A stretch of DNA of 64,000 nt. Origin: Ophiodon elongatus (taxonomy: Eukaryota; Chordata; Actinopteri; Perciformes; Hexagrammidae). Made by a program: the position numbers and the translations under genes. The stretch's first letter is position 1; the number at the start of each line of letters is the position of its first letter. Of this stretch, positions 1 to 13,073 are shown piece after piece. The notes beneath the pieces were generated by a model. The model was not told the DNA's origin. It worked only from the letters and a program-made list of their open reading frames with translations, and did not search any database. Location: positions 2,596,001-2,660,000 of the forward strand of contig JACSYO010002159.1 in assembly GCA_016806645.1 (NCBI GenBank), written 5' to 3'.

Positions 1-1925
1 GATATTCGTGTCCAAACGCACACGTTCACACTGGATTGATTGGAACGACATATATAAAATGTAAGTGACACATGAACAGTTCTTAGATAGGCCTACACTC
101 TACCACAACAGACACGCTTACACAAAGACACAGGTACAAGGACAAAGAGATCAAAAGAGAGGGGGTTGCTGTGTCACATGATAATCAGCATCTCTCGTGC
201 TCTTCAAAGGAACCATATGTTTCCCTCGGGGGGCTGTGGATTCACGGCAGTACTTCAGTGGGTTCAAGTACATACTGGCTCATTAGGGAAATCTAACTTT
301 TAGATTTCTCGGTTTGAGTAACGCTCTCCATCGTATCAGTCTCAATCTCTTGACGTAAGCAGCAAAGGGAATCCTGGGTGTGACCTAGCACAGCAGCAGT
401 GTTATTTACACCATTGCCTGGGTGAATACTAACTGGGTGGACAGGATCCATTATTTTTTGCTACCTTTGCACCTGCAATGCGTCATGGTTCTGCTGCAAA
501 ACAAAAAGGTATAGCAAGTAATTAACACAATACTCAAACAAGTTTTAAAATCTTGATCAGGAGGTAATATTTGTTAACAAAAGTCCCATGAGAAGTCAGT
601 CAACAAGCCAAGCTTTTCAATAAAATGTTAATTCTACCTGACATGCTGCCCTCAAGGTCTTCACAAAACAATTATGTGGAAAGAAAAAGAAATATTGATA
701 CATGCTAGTTCTTTACATGTCTTGGCAACATCATTCAAGGTTTAATTGCAAACAAGCATAGGACTGGAGAAGAGACGGGGAGCAGATAGAAGCTGATTTA
801 GTTTTACAGTGGCTTGGCAGAAAGTGTTATGCATGTGCTGCTCCTCTTGTGGAATAAAGTCACTTATATCCAATCAATCAACAATTCTTATTTGAACGTG
901 GGATATTTTGTGTCTTCTGTGATCCGTTCAGCAGCTGCTAAACCTGTGCTGCAGTTTTTCAGTCCCTGTTTGTTGGCCCATTTATTTGTTTTTGTCGAGT
1001 TACCTGAATAATCCCGTTGCCGTGCGAGCAATTATTACTACTATTGAGCTGAACACCATAGCTTGTTGGGAGAAGAGCCAACAAGGCAAGGTGTTTCATT
1101 ACACAAAAATAATGTCCTCCCTCTTCCCCACTTCCCCACTTCCCCACTGCTTTTGTTTACATAGACGTCTCATTTTGTATTAACCTAAATATCTCATTAT
1201 CTGACTTAATTAGGCTTTTATACATGAGTTGCACTTCCTGTGTATTTCAATCAGAGTATCTGCCTATTAAAAGAGCCAGGATAACTTTGCCATTTTATTC
1301 TGCTCCTGTAATCGTTTCACCCATCAGCCTGCCTGCTTGTTGAGCAGGATATTGAGAATGACGGCAGATTTTCATTGTGGGTTTAATCCATTTCAACAGG
1401 GCAGTGAGATATGCACCTTGATCTAGCCAGTATCAGGATAGAGGGGGATGCCTTTAATTATACAACAATTGAAGAATTGAAGATAGGCATCTGAATATGT
1501 GAAATGAACGTGCAAACAACATACATATCTAAACGGGTAGGTGTGCATGTGATTATACTCAACTGTTTGGATTGACAGCATTTCACTTTGAGTATTTTGT
1601 ATTTCCTCACACAAAGTATTACGTATACAGAAAAACAAATTAATTTATCGTGAAAGTCCACAGGGACTCTTTCCCAAAAGACCATTTGAATAATTAATTT
1701 GGTAAAACAGTTGTTGTTGATTTGGAATCTTATACATCTCCACAAATAATAACTTCAAGTCCAAAACAGTGACGCAAGACTGCAGCTTCAGAGTGAAATA
1801 CTACAAAGGTATCGTTACAGCCACACGTCATTATCAGGCAAGTTTAACTCAAACCATAATATCTGAATTATTTTATAGTATATTGCATTTTTAGTTTTCT
1901 TTTAAAACTAAAGGAAATTAATTCT
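1..1925. other. Non-coding stretch, nothing recognised
   Basis: Only short overlapping frames in both strands, without domain similarity or splice context. Confidence 0.6.
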
Positions 1926-1929
1926 GATC

Positions 1930-2960
1930 AACTCTGGACAACCATTCTATACAATTACACGCCAAGAGTTAAATCCAGTTAAATTAAAGCCCCCGATAAA
2001 AACAGAAGTAATCTCGGGATACTTTCCATATCGAGCAGGTCTAGTCCGTTCTAATGTAGTTTTTAATTACATTCCAATTGTTCTGCTGTTACTCACAATG
2101 ACATCACCGGAGTTCAGCTAGCTCTCAAGAAACCAATAGCTGGCTAATAGGTCTCAATAACATCACATTTATAGGCGTAGGTTTTGGGGTGGCTCCTTTA
2201 GTCTACAGCGATTTTGAATTTGAATTATAGGCACCGTTGCTTCCCACTGAAAAGCTGAGGGAAGCAGCTGTGAGTTGCACATTATTGAAGGTGATAAACT
2301 TAGCATGTTGAGGGCAATACGCTTTTTAAGCTGATTCATGCATGATCACAAGTGTTTTTAGTTATTTTTGGTTTTCCATCTCCGATGAAGAGCAGTGCAC
2401 AGCTGCCTCCCCAAATGTGTTTCAAGAGACAGTACCAAACGGGGTTATTTGTCTGTCAGCGGGTCTGAATGGGACACTACTTTACCAGCTGAGCAAATAC
2501 GTAATGCACAGCCAACTTATCGGACAGGTAGATATTTTCTTGGAATATTATGACTTTATCCGCCAACTCACAGTGAACACAGATATGAGGGAATATGTTT
2601 TGAACGTGCGATACATTTTGAACAACTATAGTAATGTTGTTTTTACTTATATCACAGGTGGTCTACTCTAGCTGGCAAATACATCCCAAGAGTTCTACTG
2701 TATTTGTCAATGACATGACAAGAGTTATAACAGCACATCATTAACTGGACATCACAGTGTCATTACTTGAGTTCTATTACAGCTCGCAACATTTAGGAGT
2801 TCTGGTTATCTCGAAATTGTGTTCTATTATAGCTCTCAATTACATACTGTAGCTTTCAATGACATCACTAGAGTTATGGCTTCACAATTGTTCTAATGTA
2901 CCTCACAATTGAGTCATGTATCGTACCACTAATTACCACCAAGGCTGCAAGTGTATTTAA
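1930..2960. repeat. Degenerate minisatellite blocks around a non-repetitive core
   Basis: Variants of CAATGACATCAC..GAGTTCTATTATAGCTCTC recur at about 2030-2160 and 2680-2920. The core between holds a 109-codon frame (2342-2671) with no recognisable domain, which I do not call a gene. Confidence 0.4.
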
Positions 2961-3885
2961 TGGCAATGATGATCTCAATTATGAAGTCTGGTTGTGCATG
3001 TCTGAAAATAAATAGCACACATAAGATACTGTACATGTTGGCTGCTTTGTTTTAAATTAGCTGGTAAAACTGTTAAATAATACATATGCTGTAACTACAT
3101 TACAAAAAAAATAAAAATAACTAAATATGATGCCTAATTAGTTGATTTGATTGGCTGATTCAACCATGATGCACTGGATTAGACCAGCTGTGAGTTTTCT
3201 AATGCCAGAAATATAACTGAGTGAACAATTGTGTTTTTCCATTACTGACCTTTTATTGTGGTGCTGAATGGACTGCTTGTTAAATGTCTTGCGGAATGTA
3301 GATTTGTTACCAGTATTTTGGGATACTTTAGAGTAGTTCCATCTGTACATAAAACAAAGGAAAGTTAGGGTACAGGATAATCTGACATACAACACAGGGG
3401 AAACCCCAGTTGTTAATTCTCAATGAGAAGTTGCCATGCATGCATGCATGTGTCTCACTGTGTGTTTCATACATGTTTCTATGCGTACCCTGTGATCACA
3501 GAAAATACATAACATATTTGCACAGCTCCAATGCATGTGTTATGATAACATCCACTGAGGAAGAAATGGGAGAAAGCAAGTAAAGCTAAAAAGTAAATAA
3601 AATACCCACTTAGAAATCCAAACTTAATCATTTTTTTGGTTTCTGTTTATTGAGTAAATTCTGCCCATTATTTTCTGTGTGACAGCCTCCACACATACCT
3701 ACCTGTGTTCTTTATCTCAGGTTCTTGCCTTGTATTCCCTCTTTCTTGCTTTACATTATTTTCCTTCTTTGCTGCAATTACACGTCCCATGTAGGTTTTA
3801 TAGGTTCTTTGCAGATGACGTCACACATCGGTGTGCTTTCCAGATGGGAGGGCAGGCCACTGGAAGCCGGTTCAATACTGCAGCA

Positions 3886-4043
3886 ATAATGCGTATGTTG
3901 TGTGCTGTTTATGGTTGTTCAAACCAATCAAATCGGGGAAAAACCAGGGCTACTTTCAAGTCCCGAAAATAGTTGTACACAAAGGTGACAAGTTTAAAAA
4001 ACTCACAGAGAAACAGCGACATAGATCAAAAACCTCCGTCTAA
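3886..4043 (+). pseudogene. THAP zinc-finger domain fragment, frameshifted
   Basis: Starts MLCAVYGCSNQSNRGK and continues, after a one-base shift in the run around 3936-3945, as NQGYFQVPKIVVHKGDKFKKL. This matches the N-terminal half of a THAP domain: Cys-x4-Cys, then YFxVPK. The zinc-binding second Cys/His pair and the rest of the domain are absent. Source could be a THAP-bearing DNA transposon or a decayed gene exon. Confidence 0.5.
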
Positions 4044-4499
4044 AGTCTGGAGGAGCGGAGTCATTTTGTCAACTACATTGCTAGCTAAAATTGAGAAAAA
4101 ACACAGACCATGGTAGTGATATTGCTGGAACCATAGCCAGACACATCTGCAATATTATCACCCTGTGGTGTTTGTTCTGTAGCTAGTATTTCGCAGTTTT
4201 AACTAGCAATCTCCACACGGGAAGCAGGAGGGATTGGACGCAGTTCATGGACCTCATTTCCGGCTCAAATTTTTCATGTCAATCTCCCATGGGCCAGCCA
4301 TTTTCTTTTGCTCACAGCTGTTCGCTCATCCTATAATGTAGTTTTACTAGTAATGGCGATTAATCCTCCGTTTATGGGCATCAAGGAGGTGAATCTATCC
4401 TCACAGACAGAGATGGATTACCTATAAGTAGAGATCCAAGACTTGTTCGAGAAACAGGCTGTGTCTGTCGTCCACACTCACGACAGGAAATAAGAGTTT

Positions 4500-5125
4500 T
4501 AATCTGTGTACTTCCTGGAAGAATCCCAAGAAGACAGGAGATTTCAGACCTGTGTCAGATCTTCATATCCTAAACCTGTGCAAGATGTTCCATCAATTGG
4601 TTCACCACCAACTTCAAGGTGCATACTTTCAGGTCGAGATGGCTTTTAAAAAACACAATATTCGTGCGTTGCACCTTCCAGGGATACCAGTAAACAGACT
4701 GTCGTTTGGCTATGCCCTGGTTGCACCTTCATGGACCATTTTGTAGTATGGACACGGTGCTTCAGCTGCTGTGGGATCTAGACATGAGGGTCTTCTTTTA
4801 TCTTGAAGACCACATTGTCATGGCTCAGTTCAGAGAAGTAAATCGTATAGCTAACCAAGTTGGGGTTCACAATCAACTGTAAGGGGAGCAACCCCCTGCT
4901 CCACTTACAGATAGAGTATCTGGGGGTTGTGCTCGACACGTGCAGGCTGCGGATACTCTGTGGGACCACAGATGGATGGCCCTGCTGCAGGCAGTGTGCA
5001 ACTGTGGCGAGGTGTAACGGTGATTGTCCGTCATGTAGGCACTTGAGTATATGGCAGCTGCTCATTCACTGGAGCTCCTGCACATGCGCCGCCTACATAG
5101 GGGGTTTGCCAGCCTTTGTTTGGAA
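4500..5125 (+). pseudogene. DIRS-like reverse transcriptase relic
   Basis: Across three frames the plus strand reads NPKKTGDFRPVSDLHILN, then QGAYFQVEMAFKKHN, a core with FYLEDHIVMAQF where YLDDW is expected, GFTINCKGSNP, IEYLGVVLDTCRLRI and MAAAHSLELLHMRRLHRG. This order of blocks (DLR-LN, AYFHV, YLDD, TEYLG, AAAHSV..LLHMR) is that of DIRS1-type reverse transcriptases of fish. Several frameshifts and stops show it is dead. The recombinase half is not adjacent. Confidence 0.6.
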
Positions 5126-5129
5126 GTTA

Positions 5130-6760
5130 GTACAATGACAACACCTGGTGTATTGTGAAGCATTTCAAGTCAGCTATGGTGTAGCAACAGGACCCATTAA
5201 ATAGCTCGAGTAAAATAACTTCATAGCCATAGTGAAACACAATCTGAGAGGCCATACAACTAATGTGTTCCAGGAAGAAAAAATAAAACAGTCATATCCT
5301 CAGGTAAAGTAGACCGTGCCAAAGCTCTCCACCACCTCTACCGCTTCTTGATCCCATCTGTTCTTTTGTTGTTCTCATTTCTCTCTCTCTCTCTCTCCAT
5401 GTTTCTGTCTCTCTCTCTCTCTCCTTCAGCTTCTCAGAAGTGATGACATAGCTGAGGCAGCAGTGACCCATATTACCCTGGCAACCACTTGTGATGAATA
5501 GTTTCTGTGAATGTGTGTATGTGTCCACGTCTTCATTGAGGCAATTGCTTTTGTCTGCAATATGTTATGCCTGCAGTCTAACAAAGATGACTGAAATGTT
5601 CAAATCCTCATGAAGGGTCCTCTTTCATCACTTGAAAACTTGGCAATTATCTCTTATTGTAACAAGATGATCCTCATATATTTGACTGTGTGGGATTTGT
5701 GCAGACTGTAGCAGGTACATATTTGACAGGAGCAAAGATGTGTTTGCATGCAAGCATGTGCATTAGTTAAACCTGCCTCCAAATCGCTGTGTCTTTGTGT
5801 GCATGCAGCTTTCTTTTAGGCTGCTACAAAGTTCAGGGCATGATGCTAGTTCCCTGGTGGGGGATTTTGGGGTTACAGGCATGTACATGATGTGTCCATA
5901 ACAATGCATTATGCACATAAACAATTTTCACCGTCTCACTGCCACCTCTCTACATCCATTATCTCCTATTATCTTTTCCCATTATGTTCTTTCATCTCCC
6001 TCCAACGAAGTGTTGTTGTCTGTCTGAGGAAAGAGTGTGTCATCTCATGGACTAGTCTAACAACGACTGAAATGTATAGGTTGCTTTGCCAAAATATGCC
6101 AATAAGAATTATGAAATTTGACTATGATGATAATGGCTTTTTTTGCAATGTGGAGAAAGACTGTCTCTTTAAGACATGTTTGGACCACTCTATAATTTAA
6201 TTTGTACCTAAGAGGAAATACTAACTTCAAGTTGCCATCACAACAGTTGAACAGACTGGTGTGGTGATCAGATGTTAAACATGGTTGTTTTATGATGTTC
6301 TGAAGGTCAGAGTATCCTAATCAGAGTATCACAAAGATATCCTCTTTTCAGACTGTCAATCTAATGCAAAGTGAGGGGACTCCATCTGGGAAGGGCTAAC
6401 CAACCTTGTGTGGTTGCTAGTCAGGAGCCCCAGCTGTGTGTCACGTCTTCCCTGATGGAAGCACTGGCGCAGCAGGCTCTTTCTCTTTTCCTCAAACAGC
6501 GTAATTCCTCTGTTGCAACCTGACCATGTCTTGTAAGAGTAGCTGTATTTATTATATAGTGCAAATACATATATTTATTGCCAGGAAACTAATCTAAAGT
6601 ATCACCCTGTTCCTGGGAATGATGCATGACATAAATAATCTCTCAGGTTCAGCATGGCAAACGTGCCATGATAACACTGAGAGATAATAAGTGAAGCTGT
6701 GGAGCTATAAATCTTTTCCTTGGTGTCTTGTAATTGCATTATCCAGATCAGCATTAATGA
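5130..6760. other. Non-coding stretch
   Basis: CT-rich tract at 5378-5425; otherwise nothing recognised. Confidence 0.55.
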
Positions 6761-6765
6761 TAAAT

Positions 6766-7266
6766 AAGGTTACGATATAGTAATCCTTGTTCTATAAGCA
6801 CAGGCATAGATCTCTACCGGACTCCCCTCTCCTCCAATCACAAGTACACAGTCGGCCACTGGAAATTAGCATAAGCATAGCCGGCCGCTAAGGACGTGAC
6901 TACCCAAATACGTGCCGACCCCATAGTACGTAAGGCAGCACAGTCTGCTGCCAAACTATCCTACACTGCTTCAGCGAGCAGTGTAGAAGCAGCGGGGCGT
7001 TCTTGGTAGAGGGCTTCGCCTGTGCTTATGTAACTGGTTATGCAACCTTCGTTCTAACTCACACAGGCTCCACCCTCTACTTGACTCTATGGGGATAGTA
7101 GGCGTAGCCCAAATAATGCACGCACATTCAGGACATAACATCGTCCCAAACAAGCTGATCCTGACAAACTAAAGTTAAGTTGCCGCAGCCCACCTCATCC
7201 ACCTTGAGATGGGAGGAGAGTATTACCCATAGATACAAGTCGAAAGCATAGCCTGTGTGAGTTAGA
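6766..7266. repeat. Repeat with two internal inverted-repeat pairs, possibly a DIRS end
   Basis: The segment near 6767-6805 (GTTCTATAAGCACAGGC) is complementary to 7017-7046 (GCCTGTGCTTATGTAAC). The segment 7051-7100 (TTCTAACTCACACAGGCT) is complementary to about 7215-7266. Parts also resemble the non-coding end of the relic at 52560-52680 (CTCCAATCA...GCATAAGCATAG; GCTGATCCTGAC). DIRS elements carry split, complementary ends, which would explain the layout. Confidence 0.4.
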
Positions 7267-7269
7267 AGT

Positions 7270-9320
7270 CCTTCATGAGTTTTACATTTAATTTAGTTTG
7301 TCCTGTGTATGTAAACCCACATGGGTATTATAACATCTATATACATTGCAGTATCAGTAATCTCTTTCACTACCTTAAATAGCATCAGGCTATTTCTGTC
7401 CAGCAAGAATATACCATACCCATCAAAAAAAGTGCCAATCATTTAGCCATAATAGCTGCATGGCACTCCGGATTTCAGTATCGGTCGGCCCACCATTTTG
7501 GTACAGACTGAAACAACTAAATTGCTCTGGACTTTAGTACATTAATTATTGTCTAAATCAATATAAATTATATTAAAACTTTGGTAATCCCTCAACTTTT
7601 CATTAAGTGCCATCGTCAGGTTGAAACCTTCACTTGTCCATTACTTTGGTTTATTACTAATTTCTAATATCTAAGAAAAAACAGAATATTCCCATTAGCC
7701 TCAGCTGTACTTTTTTGTTACTTGCTATTTAGCATGCTAGCATTCTATACATATTATAAATATAATATATGCTTAACATTATCTCAGTATGAAGGAACTT
7801 GTGAGCATTCCAACATGGAAATAGCTCTAGAATGGCTACATACACCTAATATTGTTACCAGTTGATGCTATTGCAAAAAGTACTTTACTTTACAAGACAT
7901 GAAGCATTTCCGTTATGGAGGCCCTACCAAATGCAGATATCGGAGCCCTAAAGGGACACCTGCAGTCTGTCTTTCCCCTGATATCTTTGAACTGAGGGGC
8001 CCTCAAGGAATGAGTGCAGTTATATTATTCTCATTAAATCAGCTCCTCCAAATTCCCCAGTGGACAGAGATTGGTCTTGCTTTTGCCAGCTGCTGCTGAT
8101 TGGCTGAAATCATTCTTATAATCCTCACATTACTACATTGTGATGGGTTTCAGGCATGGATTGTACTTAAATAAATCATAATATATCACTGAGATGGACA
8201 GGGTGGTAGACATTCAATTGAAGTTGTCTTTTGTTTTGTGTGTGGGTAATGGCCTTGATCCATTGTCATTGCATGCATTACTTCTGCATGGCTGCAACTT
8301 CCTGTTCAACAGCAAAGCACACAAAGCAATGCTATTGCTGGTTGACCATCCATTTATTCACCAACTAAAGGTAAGAAGAGTTTGTCTATCCATGTTGTTA
8401 TTTGTCAGGTAGGGTAGGGTTGATGTCAATCCTCCTGTGTGGCTTAGAATAAAGCACTTGCAAAGTGGATCAGCAAATTAAAGTAGACAAGAGAAGTCTT
8501 CAGCCCCAATATATTCCAAACAATGGTCTTACAAACTAAGAAAAGATACACTGCATTTTCTTAACACTCCATCTTGTCTCTCTTTATTTTCATTACATTA
8601 CTGTTTCAAGTAGGAATGTTTCATGAGTTGTTTCCTCCCTTTTGCACACATTGAGTATATCATCTTTTGTTGTGGTAAAGACCAACTTCTGTTCTTAATG
8701 TCCCTTGTTATTCTTTGGTCAAGGAGCTAAAGTAGAAGCTCAGTGTGCTCTTTTAGAAAATCTGTTCTCCTTGCGTGTATATTCTTCATACTTTTCATAT
8801 ATTTTTTGTTTTGTTTTATTTTTAAGTGTGTCTAAGCATGTGTAAAATAGATACAAATGTGTTTGTGTGTGAAATGATGTGGCATGTGAGAAAGACAGTC
8901 ACACAGCTTTGTGAGTATGTGTGTGTTTAATTCCTCTTCTGTATGGATGGTTAATTCCCTCAGACTTTGCCGTGATAGTCTGATTAATGACCCTGAGCCC
9001 AAGTTAAAACAGCAGGGGACAGGATGAGGTCACGGACACCTGCTCCTCCCATCGTCTGTCTTTCTCTCTTTAAATTTATTTTTTTTCTCTTTTCTCTCTT
9101 ATTTTTTTTTTTATAGTTCTTTCTCAAACTATTATCTTTTCCTTTCTGTCTTACTTCATATAATTCTCTGTTTATCATCTACCTTTCCCTCTCTCCAGCT
9201 CTTGTTTTTTGTCATTTGTAGCGAATGGAATAAACTTTGTCAAAACAACTCGTGTCATACACCAGCTTTGGACACATTTGAGCAGGCGTTAGGGAGTCTA
9301 CTTGTGAATTGTTTCCTTCT
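7270..9320. other. Non-coding stretch
   Basis: T-rich tract at 9060-9120; no gene or repeat family recognised. Confidence 0.55.
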
Positions 9321-9479
9321 TTCCTAAGGAATTAGTAGTTCTGATAGCTTTGCATGGTATTCAGCTCTTGGCTTCTCCACCAGTCTTAATGGTTTACTGT
9401 CTCTGGCACCAGTGCAATAGGCCTGGGGGCTGGTTTCACAGCACAAGAAAGCAGCATCCATCCACGTATGCATTTGAGC

Positions 9480-9945
9480 TTGTCTGTCCTCGGTGGTTAA
9501 GCCAATCCAAAGTGGCTTGGTCCCCCACCTCCATTTTGAAAGCAAAATTGATAACTTTTTTTCGAAGTTGTGTGAAGAGAAGGGGCTTGACCCACTGTCC
9601 TGTTTGATCAATTCAGTGCTGTCCTTCTTCTAGCCTCTGATAGATAGATTTTGTATTCCAACATAAAGATATAGAGGTCACTGGATACAGTGAGATTTTG
9701 GCAGGAAGCGACATAAGCCAACTGTTGGCCCCTTTTATCACGCAGGAGAAGCTTCTGGTGCGCAGGTCCTTCTCTGAGCAATTTGATCCCTTTAAGAAAA
9801 TTACCCTCAATCTGGTGTCTGCTAGGACAGCTTTGTTGCTGGCAGTGGCTTTAATGAAACAGGTATATGGGCTTGTGTCAGTCCACCCAAGCTGCTTTAT
9901 TGTCTGTGGGGATCACAGTGGTGCCAGTTCTTTATAGACCCCATC
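9480..9945 (+). pseudogene. DIRS-like tyrosine recombinase relic
   Basis: Reads CEEKGLDPLSCLINSVLSFF, then LIDR, a gap, EQFDPFKKITLNLVSARTALLLAVALMKQVYGL and VSVHPSCF. These match the N-terminal and central parts of DIRS YR proteins (WC..RGLDP, then FKTALLLALASAKRV.(E/D)L.ALSVHPSC). Stops and frameshifts interrupt it. The catalytic C-terminal H-x-x-R and Tyr blocks are not seen downstream. Confidence 0.55.
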
Positions 9946-9949
9946 TAAT

Positions 9950-12000
9950 ATGCCTAAAATAATCCTCTGTCCACTTTAGAACTTGATTCTGGCATCCCAA
10001 AATATGAGTGCGGAGAATGTCATTGACAAGGATTTTTTCAAGTGTAGATTTGACAATGTAGATTGGACAGTGTTTTGGCTGACTTGAGTATTCAGTTGTA
10101 TTTAGCTGGAGAGAGGACGCTCGAGGCTGCAGCTGCTGTGGGGAGTATATAACCGGCAGGGAACCTCCAGAATCTGAGCTGCTGAGAGCAAACACAGACT
10201 TACCCTCCAATGCCAACTGAAACACAATCATTCTGCTATAATGAATGCCAGCGTAGGCAGTTTGTTTTGGATGCTGTCGTAGACGACACCCCAAAGAAAG
10301 TGAACCGTGTGTGCTTTACAAAATACAAAAAGTTTTCCTCCTCACTGAGACAGAAGTGGGCTTGAGACCTTCCTCCGAGACAAACTGGAAAAGACAACCA
10401 AAACCAGAAGGGCGATTCTGGGGTGAGTTTTGTCAAGTCCTAATTCCATGGTCTGCCTCCAAAGAAGGAGTGAGAGCCTCCAACGTGCCGCTGCAGCAGT
10501 GCAGCTGCCCACGGGTTGCCGGCACAGCATAGAGATACAGCGGGGGGACAAAAGCATATTTTATACAGCAAGCATATTTTCCCATCTTACTTGGAGCGTT
10601 TCGGATTCATTTCATCCAAACCAGAGTTGCTGATTGTTGGAACAGTGGGAAGACTAACCAAGAAACGTTTGGTGTGTGCGTTTTATGTTGTTTTTGTCCA
10701 GTTGAATGAAATGTGTTTTACGATGAGTTAACAATGCAATAAAGCCTGTCTAAGTCAGTAAGAAAGAAACTTGAATTCAGAAGGTGTACGATCGTACAAT
10801 ATTTCCCTTCATTGACGTTTTGTGCGTTTATTTTGTTCTTTAGGTCAAAGGTTGTAAAAAATGACGCTTACTCGCAATGCATCCTGGTACACGTAGGCAC
10901 AGCTGGCACGATTCCACAGCATGGGAGATGAGCTCTCTCAATATTCTACGGACTGGGGAATTTATTTCTTCAGTGAGCTACATTTACCATAAGCACCAAT
11001 TGGACGTTAACATAAAAGACGGAGACATTTTCCTGTAATAAAATACATTTCAGTGCACTACTCTTCAGAGCAGAGTGTGTATGTGAACATCGACTTAGGG
11101 TTGCTATACACCTTAATGTTTTCTATTTGAACAGCCCTGGTAGACGCGTGTCAGTCTCTTCTCAGCACATGTATTATTTAATTATCTCCAAAATATCAAC
11201 AAGCATATCGCACTACTTGGTATACATGGACCACTCACTTCACTGTGCCTTCCATGCTGCTCTTCCATTCCCAATATGTGAGGCATGAAAATACCAAATG
11301 AACAAACCAAGTGTATTTCAAGAAAATGTAGTGGTGCTGCATGCAGCACAAACTTTGCTTTGAGTTCGCGCAAACATTCTTGTATTCTATTTTCCTTGAT
11401 CTTATCTATCTGCCTCTTTGGCAGCAGTACTCTGTTGCTCTGTCTTTATCCCTTTAGTGTCTTTACATCTTCTGTCTTTGTATTCTCCCTTCATTCTATC
11501 TGTCTGTTACACCTTGTCACCCAGTGTCTTACACTGATTATTGCAGATGGCCCCAGTTCCACATGGGACTGATTGTGTTGAAGGTGAAACTAGTAGCAAA
11601 GTGGAATGCCCAAGGAAACAAGGTAAATAATTTAACTAGACAGCAGTTTATCTGTTGATGTCACTAGCAGATTGAAAATAAATGGGCTGTTTCTCTCTGT
11701 TCTTCTATTGATAAAACGTATGTGTCCAGCAGAGGACTTAGTACAACATTTGTGCTTGTATATAACCAAGTGTGTCTGCATGTGTATGCAAGTGCAGGTG
11801 TATACAGTAAATGTCAGTGTTTCTGAAAGTGTGTTTGCCTTTTGAGGTGGATAAGTAGAAGTTTATGATTACTGTTTGCTTCTTTCGATCAATCCCCTCT
11901 GTTCCCTCCACTCAACCACCCAATTGACATGTGAATTCAGGCACACATGCACGTTCTATTATAGTAAGGTGTCCAGAGAGCCTTTCTCCTCTATATTTAC
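9950..12000. other. Non-coding stretch
   Basis: Overlapping short frames at 9.9-10.7 kb in both strands look like chance; no domain recognised. A TATA-like GGAGTATATAACCGG at 10140 has no gene attached. Confidence 0.5.
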
Positions 12001-12042
12001 TGAGATTAGATGTGCACATCTTTTTGTGCACATCTAATCTCA
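12001..12042. repeat. Perfect 18-bp hairpin
   Basis: TGAGATTAGATGTGCACA, a six-base loop (TCTTTT), then the exact reverse complement. Function unknown. Confidence 0.85.
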
Positions 12043-12596
12043 AATTTTGTGGCAGCAAGCTGCACAATATTTTGGCTGCATGCCCAAGGACCTCTCGTAG
12101 CTGTGTGGTGACACATGTTCTCAGAACACCTTTTTTAGCCTGTTTTGTACTGCCACTGACTGTCTGCTTACTTTTCAGACTACTTTTAAGGTGACTTAAA
12201 TGTCCACTGAAGCTTCTGAAGAGATGAAAAATGGCGGCAGACGAAAAAAACATCAGATCGGTGAAGAGCAATGATAAGACTGTAATATTTGAATTTTTCC
12301 CACCAATTGAGCTTTGACTGGTACTCTTTGTTTAATCTCCTTTCGCCCTCTTCTTCTGCAATGATATAATGGTGCCTGGCTAACTTGTGAAATAGCGCCA
12401 CCTACTGCTCATCTTAAATGACCAACTACTAGTATTTGCATAACAGTTTTCATAACAACGTGCATGAATTAGCATTTTAAGGTTTTCCTGAAACATTTTC
12501 ATGTTGAATCTATGGAACATTTGAATGGAAACCTGGCTATACATTATGTTAAAAGATACCCACTAAATATGGCAATTTATATTTTATTTACTAGAT

Positions 12597-13073
12597 TTCA
12601 ATCAGGAGAGACTTTTATAGAGTTGAATAATAATTTATTACAATTGCATAATCTTTGAATAGTGCAAAGTCTTTGGCGATTGGACTCCATCCTGAATTAG
12701 GATAAGCAAGGGGTAGTGATGCTGATATCTGCTAGAGCAGAATCCCCCTGAAGTCCAGACACTGGTGGTGGTGGAGAAGAAGGAAGTTGCTGTAACCCGA
12801 TGAAGATTGGAGGAGCCCGGGGTGGAGGAGGGTTGCATCGGTTTTGAGCTGAAATGACAACTGACAGCAGCAGAGAGGAGAACCTATTTAAAAGTTTGAC
12901 AACAACGATATGATTGGCTTAAGGAAACTGCGCAGAATCTGATTGGTTAATATAAAGTGCACGCCCTCCAATCAGCTGATGGAGTAATTGCAGGGAGACT
13001 TAGAGACTGATATTATGAATGACAGAGTGTGGCATGTGTCTTCCTGACTGAACTTCTGCTTGAGCTACATTTT
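12597..13073 (-). mobile_element. LTR-like dispersed repeat, copy 1 (candidate solo LTR)
   Basis: About 470 bp, highly similar in opposite orientation to 45072-45535. Read on the minus strand it begins AAATGTAGCTCAAGCAGAAG and ends TCTCTCCTGATTGAA. In order it has two CCAAT motifs, a TATA-like TTTTAAATAGG, and an AATAAA near its 3' end, the arrangement of U3-R-U5 in an LTR. No internal retroviral sequence flanks it and no clear target duplication is seen. Confidence 0.55.

Noticed and set aside
2342..2671. 109-codon frame between minisatellite blocks
   Set aside because: No recognised domain and no promoter or splice context; kept only as a note in the repeat entry.
9932..10294. 120-codon minus-strand frame
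   Set aside because: No recognisable domain, and overlapping frames of similar length occur on the other strand.
11912..12271. 119-codon minus-strand frame across the 12.0 kb hairpin
   Set aside because: Open on both strands because of the inverted repeat; no protein similarity seen.
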